Assembly: GCF_039905635.1 (NCBI RefSeq)
Contig: NZ_CP157000.1
Coordinates: 2,480,001-2,544,000 of the forward strand
From: Microbacterium sp. ProA8
GTDB taxonomy: Bacteria; Actinomycetota; Actinomycetes; Actinomycetales; Microbacteriaceae
Reading direction: 5' to 3'
DNA: 64,000 bases
The notes beneath the pieces were generated by a model. That model did not search any database. It saw only the letters and a program-made list of their open reading frames with translations, and had not been told where the DNA came from. Made by a program: the position numbers and the translations under genes. Of this stretch, positions 29,832 through 38,440 are shown piece by piece (position 1 is the stretch's first letter; each line of letters opens with the position of its first letter).

Positions 29832-30632
29832 TCAGGCTCCTTCGGGCATCTCGCGGGCGGCGGCCTGGGCCACGGAGACCGTCCGTCGTTCGATGCGCTT
29901 CTCGATGTCGGATCCGACCTCCACGATGCGATGCACGTAGATGCCGGGGAGGTGGATGCTGTCGGGGTCGAGTCCGCCCGGCTCCACGAGCTCCTCGACC
30001 TGGGCGATGCAGACGCGACCCGCCATCGCGGCGAGCGGATTGAAGTTGCGCGCCGCCTTGTTGAAGACGAGGTTGCCGTGGCGGTCGCCCTTGAGCGCGT
30101 GCACCAGCGCGAAGTCGGTGACGATCGCCTCTTCGAGGACGTACGGGCGACTCGTGCCCGCGACGTCGAAGGTGCGGACGTCCTTCACGGGTGAGGCCAC
30201 GGCGATGCTGCCGTCCGCGGCGTAGCGCCGCGGAAGCCCGCCCTCGGCGACCTGCGTGCCCACGCCGGTCTGCGTGTAGAAGGCCGCGATGCCCGCGCCG
30301 CCGGCCCGCAGCTTCTCGGCGAGGGTGCCCTGCGGCGTCAGCTCGAGCTCCAGCTCGCCGGAGAGGAACTGCCGCTCGAACTCCTTGTTCTCGCCCACGT
30401 ACGACGACGTCATCTTGCGGATCCGCTGGGCGTTCAGCAGGATGCCGAGGCCCCAGTCATCCACGCCGCAGTTGTTGCTCACGATGCTGAGGTCGCTCGT
30501 GCCCTGCGCGAGCAGCGCCTCGATGAGCGCGATGGGGTTGCCCGAGAGCCCGAACCCTCCCACCGCGAGAGACGCCCCGTCGGGGATGTCGGCGACCGCT
30601 TCGGCCGCCGAGCCCCAGGTCTTGTCGATCAT
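29832..30632 (-). CDS. 3-oxoacid CoA-transferase subunit A
   Basis: Alpha subunit of 266 residues from ATG 30632, which has a near-perfect ribosome site (AAGGAG, 4 bases of spacing). The CoA-binding motif is [22 protein letters not shown] near the N-terminus; [39 protein letters not shown] and [21 protein letters not shown] also match acetoacetate:succinyl-CoA transferases. The C-terminal part ([13 protein letters not shown]) fits. It is the first gene after the inverted-repeat region that faces an IclR regulator, so it is probably controlled by it. Confidence 0.92.
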   Translation of the reverse strand: MIDKTWGSAAEAVADIPDGASLAVGGFGLSGNPIALIEALLAQGTSDLSIVSNNCGVDDWGLGILLNAQRIRKMTSSYVGENKEFERQFLSGELELELTPQGTLAEKLRAGGAGIAAFYTQTGVGTQVAEGGLPRRYAADGSIAVASPVKDVRTFDVAGTSRPYVLEEAIVTDFALVHALKGDRHGNLVFNKAARNFNPLAAMAGRVCIAQVEELVEPGGLDPDSIHLPGIYVHRIVEVGSDIEKRIERRTVSVAQAAAREMPEGA

Positions 30633-30663
30633 TCTGCTCCTTCGCATGAACCGGCCGTGATGA

Positions 30664-30755
30664 CGTCTGCAGAACTCCACGGGCTGGTCGCACCGAGTGA
30701 CCGCTCCGGCGCGATCGCCGACTCAGGACGCGATAAGCGTGGAGTTCTGCAGACG
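30664..30755. promoter_or_regulatory. Two-arm operator between scoA and iclR (18-bp perfect inverted repeat)
   Basis: Left arm CGTCTGCAGAACTCCACG (30664-30681) and right arm CGTGGAGTTCTGCAGACG (30738-30755) are exact reverse complements. Starts of the arms are 74 bp apart, about seven helical turns, so proteins on both arms would face the same side of DNA. Each arm contains its own small palindrome CTGCAG. IclR-family binding, with looping, is inferred. Confidence 0.65.
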
Positions 30756-30830
30756 ATCCTCCGCTCGATCCGCTTCTCCCGCCAGATCGGCACTTGCCAT
30801 GTGGAGCTTTGGCGGCTTAGCGTCCATATC

Positions 30831-31619
30831 GTGGACACCGAGCCAAAACGCACCATTCCCGGAGCCCAGTCGATCGCGCGGGCCGCGCAGCTGCTGCGGC
30901 TGGTGACGTCGGCCGGGAGCGACGGGATGCCGACGGCCGAGCTCGCACGCCGCGCCGACCTCACCCGGCCCACCACGCACCGGCTTCTCACGGCCCTCCG
31001 TCACGAAGGACTCGTCGACCAGGACGATCGCACCGGACGCTGGATGCCGGGACCGGAGCTGTTCCTGATGGGAACGGTCGCGGCATCCCGGTACGACATC
31101 ACGTCCCTCGCCCGCGACATCGTGCGGTCCCTCGCGGTGCGGACGGAGGAGAGCGCGTTCCTCTCGGTGCGCCGCGGCGACGAGACGGTCTGCCTGCTGC
31201 GCGAAGAGGGCAGCTTCCCGATCCGCTCGTTCGTGCTGTCGGAGGGCGTGCGCTTCCCGCTCGGCGTGGCGTCGGCCGGGCTCGCGATCCTCGCCTTCCT
31301 GCCTCCCCACGATGTGGACGCCTACTTCGAGCGACACGCAGACCTGCCTCGCGAATGGGGCGCCTCGCACAGCGAGCCCCGCCTGCGCGCACGCCTGCGC
31401 GACACGAAGGAACGCGGCTACGCCGTGAACCCCGGTCTCATCGTCGAGGGGTCGTACGGCATCGGCGCGGCGGTCTTCACGCGAGAGGGCCACCCGCAGT
31501 GGGCGCTGAGCCTGACCGGGGTGGAGTTCCGGTTCGGCCCCGAGCGCCTCCCCGAACTCGGTCGCACCCTCCTGGCCCACGCCCACCAGCTGACCACCCG
31601 CATCGCGGCCGCCCGCTGA
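30831..31619 (+). CDS. IclR-family transcriptional regulator
   Basis: Regulator of 262 residues from GTG 30831, the usual IclR length. The N-terminal winged HTH is seen at about residues 8-75 (IPGAQSIARAAQLLRLVTS, then MPTAELARRADLTRPTTHRLLTALRHEGLVDQDD). The C-terminal effector domain follows (ESAFLSVRRGDETVCLLREEG, then LSEGVRFPLGVASAGLAILAFLP, ERGYAVNPGLIVEGSYGIGAAVF). Upstream in-frame starts would cover the operator region, so they are less likely. It is divergent from the scoAB-thiolase operon and probably regulates it in response to a catabolic intermediate such as acetoacetate or 3-hydroxybutyrate. Confidence 0.88.
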   Translation: MDTEPKRTIPGAQSIARAAQLLRLVTSAGSDGMPTAELARRADLTRPTTHRLLTALRHEGLVDQDDRTGRWMPGPELFLMGTVAASRYDITSLARDIVRSLAVRTEESAFLSVRRGDETVCLLREEGSFPIRSFVLSEGVRFPLGVASAGLAILAFLPPHDVDAYFERHADLPREWGASHSEPRLRARLRDTKERGYAVNPGLIVEGSYGIGAAVFTREGHPQWALSLTGVEFRFGPERLPELGRTLLAHAHQLTTRIAAAR

Positions 31620-31625
31620 CGTCGA

Positions 31626-31689
31626 GGATTCAGGATCCTTGCACCGAGAGCAGCCCTCAGTGGCGGTGGACCGCGTTTCTCCTGAATCC
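31626..31689. terminator. Inverted repeat between convergent iclR and hydrolase genes
   Basis: GGATTCAGGA (31626-31635) and TCCTGAATCC (31680-31689) are perfectly complementary with a 44-base loop. It lies between two convergent stop codons (31619 and 31706), so a bidirectional terminator is likely, though the loop is long. Confidence 0.4.
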
Positions 31690-31705
31690 CTGACGCGGGC
31701 GCCGG

Positions 31706-32623
31706 TCAGACGGCCGCCGCGAGCTCCTCGCGAGCGGCGGTGGCCACGACGTCGGCACCCGCCGGCGACATGACGATCGTGTAGTGGTTGAAGCCGTCGA
31801 CCCGCTCATGCTGCACGCCGGGGTAGGTGGCGAGCAGCCGCTCGAGGTGTGCGGGGGCGTACAGCCCGGGAGGCTCGTTCTGGAGTCCTCGCGGCACGGT
31901 GAGGAGGCGGGCGGGATGCTGCAGCCCGGCCAACGCGTCGGGCAGCGACGTTCCCGCATTCATGTCGAGGGTGTCGTCGGCGGTCGTCTCATAGCTCGTC
32001 GCCGGCCGGTATGCCCCGGCGCCGTCCTCGACGAGGTCGTAGGCGAGATACCGCTCCAGCTCGGGAGTCCACGCGCCGTCGAAGGCGGGATGCCGCCGCC
32101 AGAAGTCGAGGTACTCCCCCGCGTCCGCGAACCTCATGGACAGCCGCGCGGCCGTCGGTCCGAGGATGCCGGCGACGAGCTGGTCCGTACTGAGCCCGGC
32201 CGGAACGTCGAGCGGCAGCCCGCCGTCGACGAGCAGCAGACGCGCGACGCGCTCCGGGTGCCGGTGGGCGAAGACGACCGAGACGAAGCCGCCCATCGAG
32301 TGCCCCACCACGAGGGTCCGCTCGATTCCGAGCGCATCGAGCAGCGCGGCGAGATCGTCGGCGTGGGCGGCCATCCCCGCCGGACCCGCGATGCCGTTGC
32401 TCCGCCCGCGGCCGCGCAAGTCGGGCGCCACGATGCGCACTCCGGGCAGGCGGTCCACGACGAAAGGCCACGCGAGGTGCGAGGCGGTGACCCCATGCAC
32501 CACCAGTGCCGTGGGCATGTCGGGCCGCGCATCCGCCGGTTCCCAGACGCCCGCATGCAGCATGCCGCCCGCGACGGGGACGTCGATCTCGCGATAGCGG
32601 TGCCCTGCGGTCTCGTCACTCAT
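31706..32623 (-). CDS. Alpha/beta hydrolase
   Basis: Cytoplasmic hydrolase of 305 residues. Oxyanion region ALVVHGVTASHLAW; nucleophile elbow LVVGHSMGGFVSVVF with Ser109; VDGGLPLDVP; and C-terminal DGFNHYTIVM with the expected catalytic His. APDLRGRGRS is typical of esterases, lactonases and C-C hydrolases in this superfamily. Its ATG overlaps the stop of the 3-hydroxybutyrate dehydrogenase gene (ATGA), so it is the last gene of the long catabolic array. An esterase that releases 3-hydroxybutyrate from an ester or oligomer would fit its neighbours, but the substrate is not visible from sequence. A 3-oxoadipate enol-lactone hydrolase is an alternative. Confidence 0.85.
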   Translation of the reverse strand: MSDETAGHRYREIDVPVAGGMLHAGVWEPADARPDMPTALVVHGVTASHLAWPFVVDRLPGVRIVAPDLRGRGRSNGIAGPAGMAAHADDLAALLDALGIERTLVVGHSMGGFVSVVFAHRHPERVARLLLVDGGLPLDVPAGLSTDQLVAGILGPTAARLSMRFADAGEYLDFWRRHPAFDGAWTPELERYLAYDLVEDGAGAYRPATSYETTADDTLDMNAGTSLPDALAGLQHPARLLTVPRGLQNEPPGLYAPAHLERLLATYPGVQHERVDGFNHYTIVMSPAGADVVATAAREELAAAV

Positions 32624-33372
32624 CGGGCCGTCCATCCGCCGTCCATCGTGTACGAGGCACCGGTGACCATGCCGGCCTTCTCCGACGCCAGCCACCCGGC
32701 GAGCGAGGCCACCTCGTCCGCCTCGACGAGGCGCTTGACAGCGCTCTCGGTGAGCATGATCTTCTCCACGACCTCGCTCTCGGGGATGCCGTGCACCTGC
32801 GCCTGGTCGGCGATCTGCTTCTCGACGAGGGGCGTCCGCACGTAGGCGGGGTTGATGCAGTTGCTCGTCACGCCGTGGGCAGCACCCTCCAGCGCCGTCA
32901 CCTTCGACAGGCCCTCGAGCCCGTGCTTCGCCGAGACGTAGGCGGACTTGAAGGCGCTCGCGCGCAGCCCGTGGGCGCTCGAGATGTTGATGATCCTCCC
33001 CCAGCCCCGCTCATACATCGCCGGCAGGGCCGCCCGGATCAGGAGGAACGGCGACTCCAGCATGAGGCGCACCAGCAGGCGGAACGCCTCGGGATCGAAC
33101 TCCGTGATCGGCGAGACCCGCTGGATACCGGCGTTGTTGACGAGGATGTCGACGTCGAGAGTGAGCTCGTCGAGCCCGCGGGTGTCGGCGAGGTCGACGA
33201 CCCAGGACTCGCCGCCGACAGCGGCGGCGGCATCCGTCGCGGCATCCGCGTTCAGGTCTGCGATGGTGACGTGCGCGCCACGCGCCGCGAACTCGTGCGC
33301 ACAGGCGAGGCCGATGCCGCTGGCGCCGCCCGTGATCAGCGCGCGCTTGCCCGCGAGGTCCTGCTCTGCCAT
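32620..33372 (-). CDS. bdhA: 3-hydroxybutyrate dehydrogenase (SDR family)
   Basis: Short-chain dehydrogenase of 250 residues that oxidises D-3-hydroxybutyrate to acetoacetate with NAD. Cofactor motif ALITGGASGIGLACAHEFA, then DILVNNAGIQRVSPITEF, and the catalytic set IINISSAHGLRASAFKSAYVSAKHG with Ser132, Tyr145 and Lys149. NPAYVRTPLVEKQIADQA and the ending GMVTGASYTMDGGWTA are characteristic of bacterial 3-hydroxybutyrate dehydrogenases. It overlaps the TetR stop by one base and the hydrolase start by four. Its product, acetoacetate, is the substrate of the CoA-transferase encoded 2.8 kb away. Confidence 0.9.
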   Translation of the reverse strand: MAEQDLAGKRALITGGASGIGLACAHEFAARGAHVTIADLNADAATDAAAAVGGESWVVDLADTRGLDELTLDVDILVNNAGIQRVSPITEFDPEAFRLLVRLMLESPFLLIRAALPAMYERGWGRIINISSAHGLRASAFKSAYVSAKHGLEGLSKVTALEGAAHGVTSNCINPAYVRTPLVEKQIADQAQVHGIPESEVVEKIMLTESAVKRLVEADEVASLAGWLASEKAGMVTGASYTMDGGWTAR

Positions 33373-34049
33373 CAGTCGTCCTCCCCCGCCCGCGGGGCGA
33401 GCGCGTTGTCGATGAACCGTGTCATGCCGGCGAACACCACCGGGTCGAGTTGTGCGGGCGGCTTGCCGTCGGCGTCGCGCTCCCACAGCAGGAACCTCAT
33501 GCCGATGAGCTCACCCATGCCCATGAGGGCCCAAGCCGTCGTCTCCGGATCGAGGCCGCGGTCGACATCGCCCGCCGACTGCGCCGCACGCAGCCCCGCT
33601 TCGTAGCCTTCGACGATGCGCGTGTAGTGCGTTCGCAGCACTTCGGGCGAGACGAACTCGGCCTCGCGGACCACCCGATACAGCGCCGGGTGCTCCGCGG
33701 TGAACCGGAAGAACCCCGCGAAGCCCGCTCGTTCGGCTTCCAGCCGTGACGAGGCCCCGGTCATCGCCTCGGACATCGAGTGCCGCACTCGGCGGTTGAG
33801 ATCGAGCACGAGCGCTTCGAAGATCGCCTGCTTGCTGTCGAAGTACAGGTAGAACGTGCCGAGGCCGATGCCTGCTCGCTCGGTGATCTTGACGATGGAT
33901 GCCTCGTGGTAGCCCTGCTCTGCGAACACGAGCTCCGCGGCCTCGAGCAGGCGGCGCCGGGTCGCCTCGCCGCGCTTGGTGAGTGGCCGCCCGGTCGCAG
34001 ACGAGACCAGCTCCTCCTCGTGTTCGACGAGTTCGTCGGACATGCTCAT
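33372..34049 (-). CDS. TetR-family regulator inside the importer/ligase array
   Basis: Regulator of 225 residues with HTH at about residues 30-75 (RRRLLEAAELVFAEQGYHEASIVKITERAGIGLGTFYLYFDSKQAIFEAL). The C-terminal domain contains FTAEHPALYRVVREAEFV and a helical bundle typical of fatty-acid- or acyl-CoA-sensing TetR proteins. ATG 34049 overlaps the ligase stop (ATGA); a second in-frame ATG lies at 34043. Unlike most TetR genes, it is in the middle of the operon and not divergent, so its own level follows the pathway. It probably senses the CoA-ester made by the neighbouring ligase (inference). Confidence 0.88.
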   Translation of the reverse strand: MSMSDELVEHEEELVSSATGRPLTKRGEATRRRLLEAAELVFAEQGYHEASIVKITERAGIGLGTFYLYFDSKQAIFEALVLDLNRRVRHSMSEAMTGASSRLEAERAGFAGFFRFTAEHPALYRVVREAEFVSPEVLRTHYTRIVEGYEAGLRAAQSAGDVDRGLDPETTAWALMGMGELIGMRFLLWERDADGKPPAQLDPVVFAGMTRFIDNALAPRAGEDD

Positions 34050-35671
34050 CGAGATTCCCCCTTCGTGGGAGCGCCGCTGACGGCGCGACCGCTCTTCCCC
34101 TGCGCGCTCTGCTGCGAGGCGCTCACCAGATTCCGGGCCCGCTCGCGCAGCCGCGAGCGGGCGAGCTTCTCGATCGTCGAGCGCGGGAGCGCATCGACCA
34201 GTTCGACGTGCACCGGGATCTTGAACGCCGCGAGGTTGCGACGCGCGTGGGCGAGCAGCTCGTCCACCGACAGTGCAGCTCCGGCCATAGGCACGACGAA
34301 CGCGACGCCGCGCTCGCCCCAGACGTCGTCGGGCACGCCCACCACGGCGGCTGCCTCCACCAGCGGGTGCAGGCAGAGCGCGTACTCGACCTCGGCCGGC
34401 GCGACGTTCTCGCCGCCGGAGATGAAGATGTCCTTGAGGCGGTCCACCACACGGAAGATGCCGTCCGCGTCACGCGACACCAGGTCGCCGGTGCGCAGCC
34501 ACTCACCGCTCATCGCCCGCGCCGTCGCGGCGTCGTCACCGAGATATCCGGCGAACACGCTGGGCCCGCGCACCCAGAGCTCACCGGTGGCCGCGCCGTC
34601 GAGCGGCAGCTCCGAAGAAGGGTCGACGACGCGCACCGCCACGTGCGGGTAGGGCCGTCCGACGGCGCCGGGAGCGCTCGCCGCCTCGGTCGCTGGAAGA
34701 TGCAGCACGTTCGGCGCCGCCTCGGTGAGCCCGTAGCCCTGTGTCAGCGTGATGCCGCGCGCCGTCCACGTGTCCTGCAGCGCGACGGGCATGGTGGCCC
34801 CGCCGACCAGTGCGAGGCGGAGGGATGCCGTGTCGGTCGTCGCCCATTCGCGGTCGTCCGCGAGCATCCGGTACTGCGTCGGCACGCCCATCATCGCGGT
34901 GACCCGCCGGTCGGCGATCAGCTGGAGCACCCGCGTCGGCTGGAACGACCGCTCGAGCACGACCGTCGCGCCGACCCACCAGGCGAGCAGCGGCTGGCAG
35001 TTCCAGGCGGCGACGTGGAACTGCGGGAGCATCGCGAGCACGACGTCGTCCTGGCTGAGCGGCAGCGCCTGCGCGAGGGCGAGGTTGTTCCAGAAGCAGT
35101 TCGCGTGGGTGAGCACGACGCCCTTCGGCGCGGCCTCGCTGCCGGACGTGAAGATCACGAGCAGCGGGTCGTCGTCGCGCACCGGCCGTCGCGGCCTGGG
35201 GCGAGCCGCGCGCGGGACCGCCGCCTCGACCCCCGTGGTGCCGAGAACGGCGACAGGAGCGGCGGCGAGGCCATCGGCGACGCGCAGCGCCTCGCCGGCG
35301 AGCGCGGCGTGCTCGTCTTCGATGAGCACCAGCGCGGGCGCGGAACGCGTCAGCACGTCGGCCAGCTCGCGCGGCGTGAGCCGCCACGACAGCGGCACGA
35401 ACGCGATGCCCGCGATGGCGCACGCGAAGAAGGCGACGACGTGGTCGGTCGAGTTGCCCGACACGGTAGCGATGCGATCGCCCGGACCGTAGCCGGCGCG
35501 ACGCAGGCCGTCTGCGAGCTCGGTCGCGCGGCCGGCGAGCGTCGCGTAGTCGGTCGTCACGCCGCGGTCGTCGACGGCGATGCGCTCGGGCGAGCGCGCC
35601 GCGCGGTCGACGATCCAGCGGCCGATCGTGTGGGGCCCGTCGTCGATGTCGGGGTCGGCGTTCCAGGTCAT
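34046..35671 (-). CDS. Acyl-CoA synthetase / AMP-binding ligase
   Basis: ANL-superfamily ligase of 541 residues, which activates a carboxylic acid with ATP and joins it to CoA. Motifs in order: LLVIFTSGSEAAPKGVVLTH (ATP loop), LPQFHVAAWNCQPLLAWWVG, LTQGYGLTEAAPNV, GELWVRGPSVFAGYLGD, EWLRTGDLVSRDADGIFRVVDRLKD, GENVAPAEVEYAL, and PRSTIEKLARSRLRE with the C-terminal catalytic Lys. It overlaps the livM stop (ATGA) and the TetR start (ATGA), so it is translated as part of the importer operon. This suggests that it activates the imported acid. A medium-chain or hydroxy fatty acid is plausible; specificity is not readable. Confidence 0.9.
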   Translation of the reverse strand: MTWNADPDIDDGPHTIGRWIVDRAARSPERIAVDDRGVTTDYATLAGRATELADGLRRAGYGPGDRIATVSGNSTDHVVAFFACAIAGIAFVPLSWRLTPRELADVLTRSAPALVLIEDEHAALAGEALRVADGLAAAPVAVLGTTGVEAAVPRAARPRPRRPVRDDDPLLVIFTSGSEAAPKGVVLTHANCFWNNLALAQALPLSQDDVVLAMLPQFHVAAWNCQPLLAWWVGATVVLERSFQPTRVLQLIADRRVTAMMGVPTQYRMLADDREWATTDTASLRLALVGGATMPVALQDTWTARGITLTQGYGLTEAAPNVLHLPATEAASAPGAVGRPYPHVAVRVVDPSSELPLDGAATGELWVRGPSVFAGYLGDDAATARAMSGEWLRTGDLVSRDADGIFRVVDRLKDIFISGGENVAPAEVEYALCLHPLVEAAAVVGVPDDVWGERGVAFVVPMAGAALSVDELLAHARRNLAAFKIPVHVELVDALPRSTIEKLARSRLRERARNLVSASQQSAQGKSGRAVSGAPTKGESR

Positions 35672-36792
35672 GCGCGGACCCTGTCGGACGCGGCGGTGCC
35701 GGCGGCGACCGCCTCGGGGGTCTCGCCCGCATCGTCGAGCTGACGCAGCGCGCCGCGCACCTTCTCGCCGCGCCGGCGGCGGGCGGCGGCGTCGATCGTG
35801 CCGGCGATCCCGCCCGGGAGGAACATCACCACCACGATGAACAGCACGCCGAAGAGGAAGAGCGGCTCCGACAGCGGCACACGCAGCCAATCGGGAAGCC
35901 CGGCGATGGCATCTGAGCCGGCGAGCACGGTGAGTCGCTGATCGAGCAGCGTGTAGAGCACACCGCCCACGATCGCACCCCACCGGAATCCGACGCCACC
36001 CAGCACGACCATCACGAGCACCGTGATCGTCAGGTCGGCCGACACCGAGCGCGGCACCGTGCCGGACTGCAGCAGCATGTAGGCGACGCCGGCGAGGCTC
36101 GCCAGGCCGGCGGCGATGACGAAGACGATGAGCCGCACGCGGTAGGGCGACAGTCCGAGCACGCGGACGCGCTGCTCGTTCTCGCGCGTCGCACGGGCCA
36201 GATGGCCGAGACGCGAGGTGTCGACCCACAGGGTCACGAGGTACACGACGACGAGCACCGCGAGCGCGAACCAGTACAGATTCCGTGTGTTCACGACGCC
36301 GATGAGGAAGTCCGGCACCTGATCGGTGTTGAGGCTCAGCCCCTCCTCGCCGCCGGTGACCTGCGAGTTGCGGCGCACGAGCACAGATCCCGCCTGCGCG
36401 AACGCCAGTGTGACCATGGCGAAGGGGATGCCCGAGACACGCATCGACACGGCCCCGGTGACCAGTGCGATCACCATGCCGCCGATCAGGGCGATGAAGA
36501 CTCCCGGCCACAGCGGCACGCCGAAGTGCTCGAGCGCGATGCCGAGCCCGTATGCGCCGGCGCCGAAGTAGAGGGCGTGGCCGAAGGACAGCATCCCGCC
36601 CGATCCGAGCAGCAGGTTGTACGACAGCGCGAGCGCGGCGAACACCATGCAGAGCGACAGCAGCGCCAGCGTGCCCGGCATGTACGTGGGCGTCGGGAGG
36701 ATGCCCGGCAGCGACAGGTTCAGCAGCGGCAGCAGGGCCATGAAGACCACCAGTGCCGCGCCGACGATGGCAGGAACGTAGCGACGCATCAT
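35668..36792 (-). CDS. Branched-chain-type ABC importer permease, LivM family
   Basis: Inner-membrane permease of 374 residues with about 9-10 hydrophobic segments. Family motifs: LLGSGGMLSFGHALYFGAGAYGLG, RVSGIPFAMVTLAFAQ, TGGEEGLSLN, LGHLARATRENEQRVRVLGL (the ATPase-contacting EAA-like loop), and VLGGVGFRWGAIVGGVLY. A basic hydrophilic C-terminal tail of about 45 residues follows. ATG 36792 overlaps the livH stop; its stop overlaps the ligase start. With LivH, LivG, LivF and the binding protein it makes a complete importer. Such systems carry amino acids, but also aromatic and other small acids, so the ligase neighbour argues for an organic acid. Confidence 0.93.
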   Translation of the reverse strand: MMRRYVPAIVGAALVVFMALLPLLNLSLPGILPTPTYMPGTLALLSLCMVFAALALSYNLLLGSGGMLSFGHALYFGAGAYGLGIALEHFGVPLWPGVFIALIGGMVIALVTGAVSMRVSGIPFAMVTLAFAQAGSVLVRRNSQVTGGEEGLSLNTDQVPDFLIGVVNTRNLYWFALAVLVVVYLVTLWVDTSRLGHLARATRENEQRVRVLGLSPYRVRLIVFVIAAGLASLAGVAYMLLQSGTVPRSVSADLTITVLVMVVLGGVGFRWGAIVGGVLYTLLDQRLTVLAGSDAIAGLPDWLRVPLSEPLFLFGVLFIVVVMFLPGGIAGTIDAAARRRRGEKVRGALRQLDDAGETPEAVAAGTAASDRVRA

Positions 36793-37664
36793 GCCTTCCT
36801 CCCGAGAAGTCCGGCCGGGCGTACCAGCAGCACGAGCGCCAGGAGGATCACGACGATGAAGTCGCCGGTGCCGCCGAGGTAGAAGTTGGCGAACTGCTGG
36901 AGTACCGCCACGAGCACCGACGCGACCGCGGCGCCGGTGAGCGAACCGAGGCCGCCGACGACCGTGACGATGAACGCGAAGATGAGGAGCGTCTGCCCCA
37001 GGTGGGCCGAGACGAACGTGGAGTAGTGCATGGCCAGCACCCCGCCGATGCCGGCCGCCGCCCCGCCGATCGCGAAGACGAGGGTGAACGAGCGCCGCAC
37101 ATCGATGCCGAGCGCCGTCACCATCGACCGGTTCTCGACCCCGGCGCGGATGATCATGCCGTAGCGCGTCTTCTGAAGGAACAGCACCAGCGCGGCGAGC
37201 ACGAGCACGGCGGCGATCATCAGCACCCAATACGTGTTCGGGATGCGGGCGCCGAGCACCTCTGTCGTCTGCTTCAGCCAGGGCGGCCCGGCGATGTGGA
37301 TGGGATCGGTGCCCCAGATCCCCTCGAAGAGCGCGACGGCCGCGAACGACAGGCCGACGGTGACCAGCACCTGCTCGATGTGGCGCTCGTACAGCGGGCG
37401 GATCAGCACGAGCTCGGTCAGCGTCGCGAAGACGGCGCCGACGCCGGCGCCGGCGAGCACCGACAGCAGGAACGATCCCCACGAATCCGTGCCCAGCGCC
37501 TGCGCGACCATCCAGCCCATGAACGCGCTCAGCGTCAGGAAGGCGCCGTGCGCGAAGTTGAGCACGTGCATCAGCCCGTAGATGAGGCTCAGGCCGCTCG
37601 CGACGAGGAAGTAGAGGGCGCCGAGGCCGACGCCGGTGATGAGGGTCAGGACGAGGGTGCTCAC
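36789..37664 (-). CDS. Branched-chain-type ABC importer permease, LivH family
   Basis: Inner-membrane permease of 291 residues with about 8 hydrophobic segments. Motifs: GLGALYFLVASGLSLIYGLMHVLNFAHGAFLTLSAF near the N-terminus, TRYGMIIRAGVENRSMVTALGIDV (ATPase-contacting loop), and FIVTVVGGLGSLTGAAVASVLVAV, all typical of LivH. GTG 37664 overlaps the livF stop (GTGA). It partners with the LivM-type permease. Confidence 0.93.
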   Translation of the reverse strand: MSTLVLTLITGVGLGALYFLVASGLSLIYGLMHVLNFAHGAFLTLSAFMGWMVAQALGTDSWGSFLLSVLAGAGVGAVFATLTELVLIRPLYERHIEQVLVTVGLSFAAVALFEGIWGTDPIHIAGPPWLKQTTEVLGARIPNTYWVLMIAAVLVLAALVLFLQKTRYGMIIRAGVENRSMVTALGIDVRRSFTLVFAIGGAAAGIGGVLAMHYSTFVSAHLGQTLLIFAFIVTVVGGLGSLTGAAVASVLVAVLQQFANFYLGGTGDFIVVILLALVLLVRPAGLLGRKA

Positions 37665-37687
37665 TTCGACTCGCTCCGCTCGCTCAG
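37661..37687. repeat. REP-like GC-rich element used as the C-terminal codons of livF
   Basis: Read on the minus strand this is CTGAGCGAGCGGAGCGAGTC followed by GAAGTGA. It is a partial self-complement of the CGAG/CTCG type that is common between genes in actinobacteria. Here it encodes LSERSESK and the stop codon of livF. A related CGAGCGCAGCGAG repeat is found at 39291-39345. Confidence 0.4.
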
Positions 37688-38440
37688 CGCATCGCCTGCT
37701 TCTTCGTGCTCCACGTGGACGCCGAGGAGGCGGCGGGTGAGGTCTTCGTCGTCGAGGATGTCGCGAGCGCGCCCGACGTGTGCGACGCGTCCGCCGGCGA
37801 TGACGATGGCGTCGTCGGCGAGGCGTCGCACGACCTCGAGGTTCTGCTCGACGAGGAGGATCGGGACGGTCTTGGACGCCTCCTGCAGGGCGTCGGCGAC
37901 CTCGGCGACGATCTTCGGCGCGAGGCCCTTGGTGGGTTCGTCAACCAGGAGCAGCATGTTGTCGTTGATCAGCGCTCGCGCGACCGACACCATCTGCTGC
38001 TGGCCGCCCGAGAGGGTGCCCGCCTGCTGGTCGCGCCGGGCGACCAGGTCGGGGAACAGCTCCGCCACGAAATCTCGGCGAGGCTGACGCTGCCGTTCGG
38101 CGAGCGCGAGGTTCTCGGCGACCGTGAGCTTCGCGAAGACCTCGCGGTCTTCCGGCACATAGCCGACGCCCCGGCGCACGATCTTGTGGGTGGGCAGCCC
38201 GTCGATGCGCTCGCCGGCGAGGCGCACCTCGCCGCGGCGCGCGATGAGACCGAGGATGCCGCGGAGGGTCGAGGTCTTGCCGACGCCGTTGCGCCCCAGC
38301 ACCGCGGTGATGCCGGTGGCGGGGACGTCGAACGAGACGTCTTCGACCACCTGCTGGCCGGCGATGGTGCAGCGGAGGTTCCGCACGGTGAGGACGGGTG
38401 ACGCCGAGGTCCGGCCGCCTCCGGGAGGTAGTGCGCTCAT
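37661..38440 (-). CDS. ABC importer ATPase, LivF family
   Basis: Cytoplasmic ATPase of 259 residues. Walker A GRNGVGKTSTL, signature GTLSGGQQQMVSVARAL, Walker B NMLLLVDEPTKGLAP, and the H-loop position has Gln-Asn (LLVEQNLEV), as in LivF proteins. The C-terminus ends GDALSERSESK. This tail is encoded by a sequence that looks like a common actinobacterial GC-rich repeat (CGAGCGGAGCGAGTC) and not by LivF itself; the family normally ends near GVHV. The start overlaps livG (ATGA) and the stop overlaps livH (GTGA). Confidence 0.93.
   Translation of the reverse strand: MSALPPGGGRTSASPVLTVRNLRCTIAGQQVVEDVSFDVPATGITAVLGRNGVGKTSTLRGILGLIARRGEVRLAGERIDGLPTHKIVRRGVGYVPEDREVFAKLTVAENLALAERQRQPRRDFVAELFPDLVARRDQQAGTLSGGQQQMVSVARALINDNMLLLVDEPTKGLAPKIVAEVADALQEASKTVPILLVEQNLEVVRRLADDAIVIAGGRVAHVGRARDILDDEDLTRRLLGVHVEHEEAGDALSERSESK

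Noticed and set aside
27996..30632. Interpretation as pcaI-pcaJ-pcaF of the 3-oxoadipate pathway
   Set aside because: No other protocatechuate or catechol gene is in the window, and a 3-hydroxybutyrate dehydrogenase is next door, so acetoacetate use is simpler. It is not fully excluded.
31626..31689. GGATTCAGGA repeat as a recombination site
   Set aside because: No recombinase nearby; a hairpin between two convergent genes is the simpler explanation.
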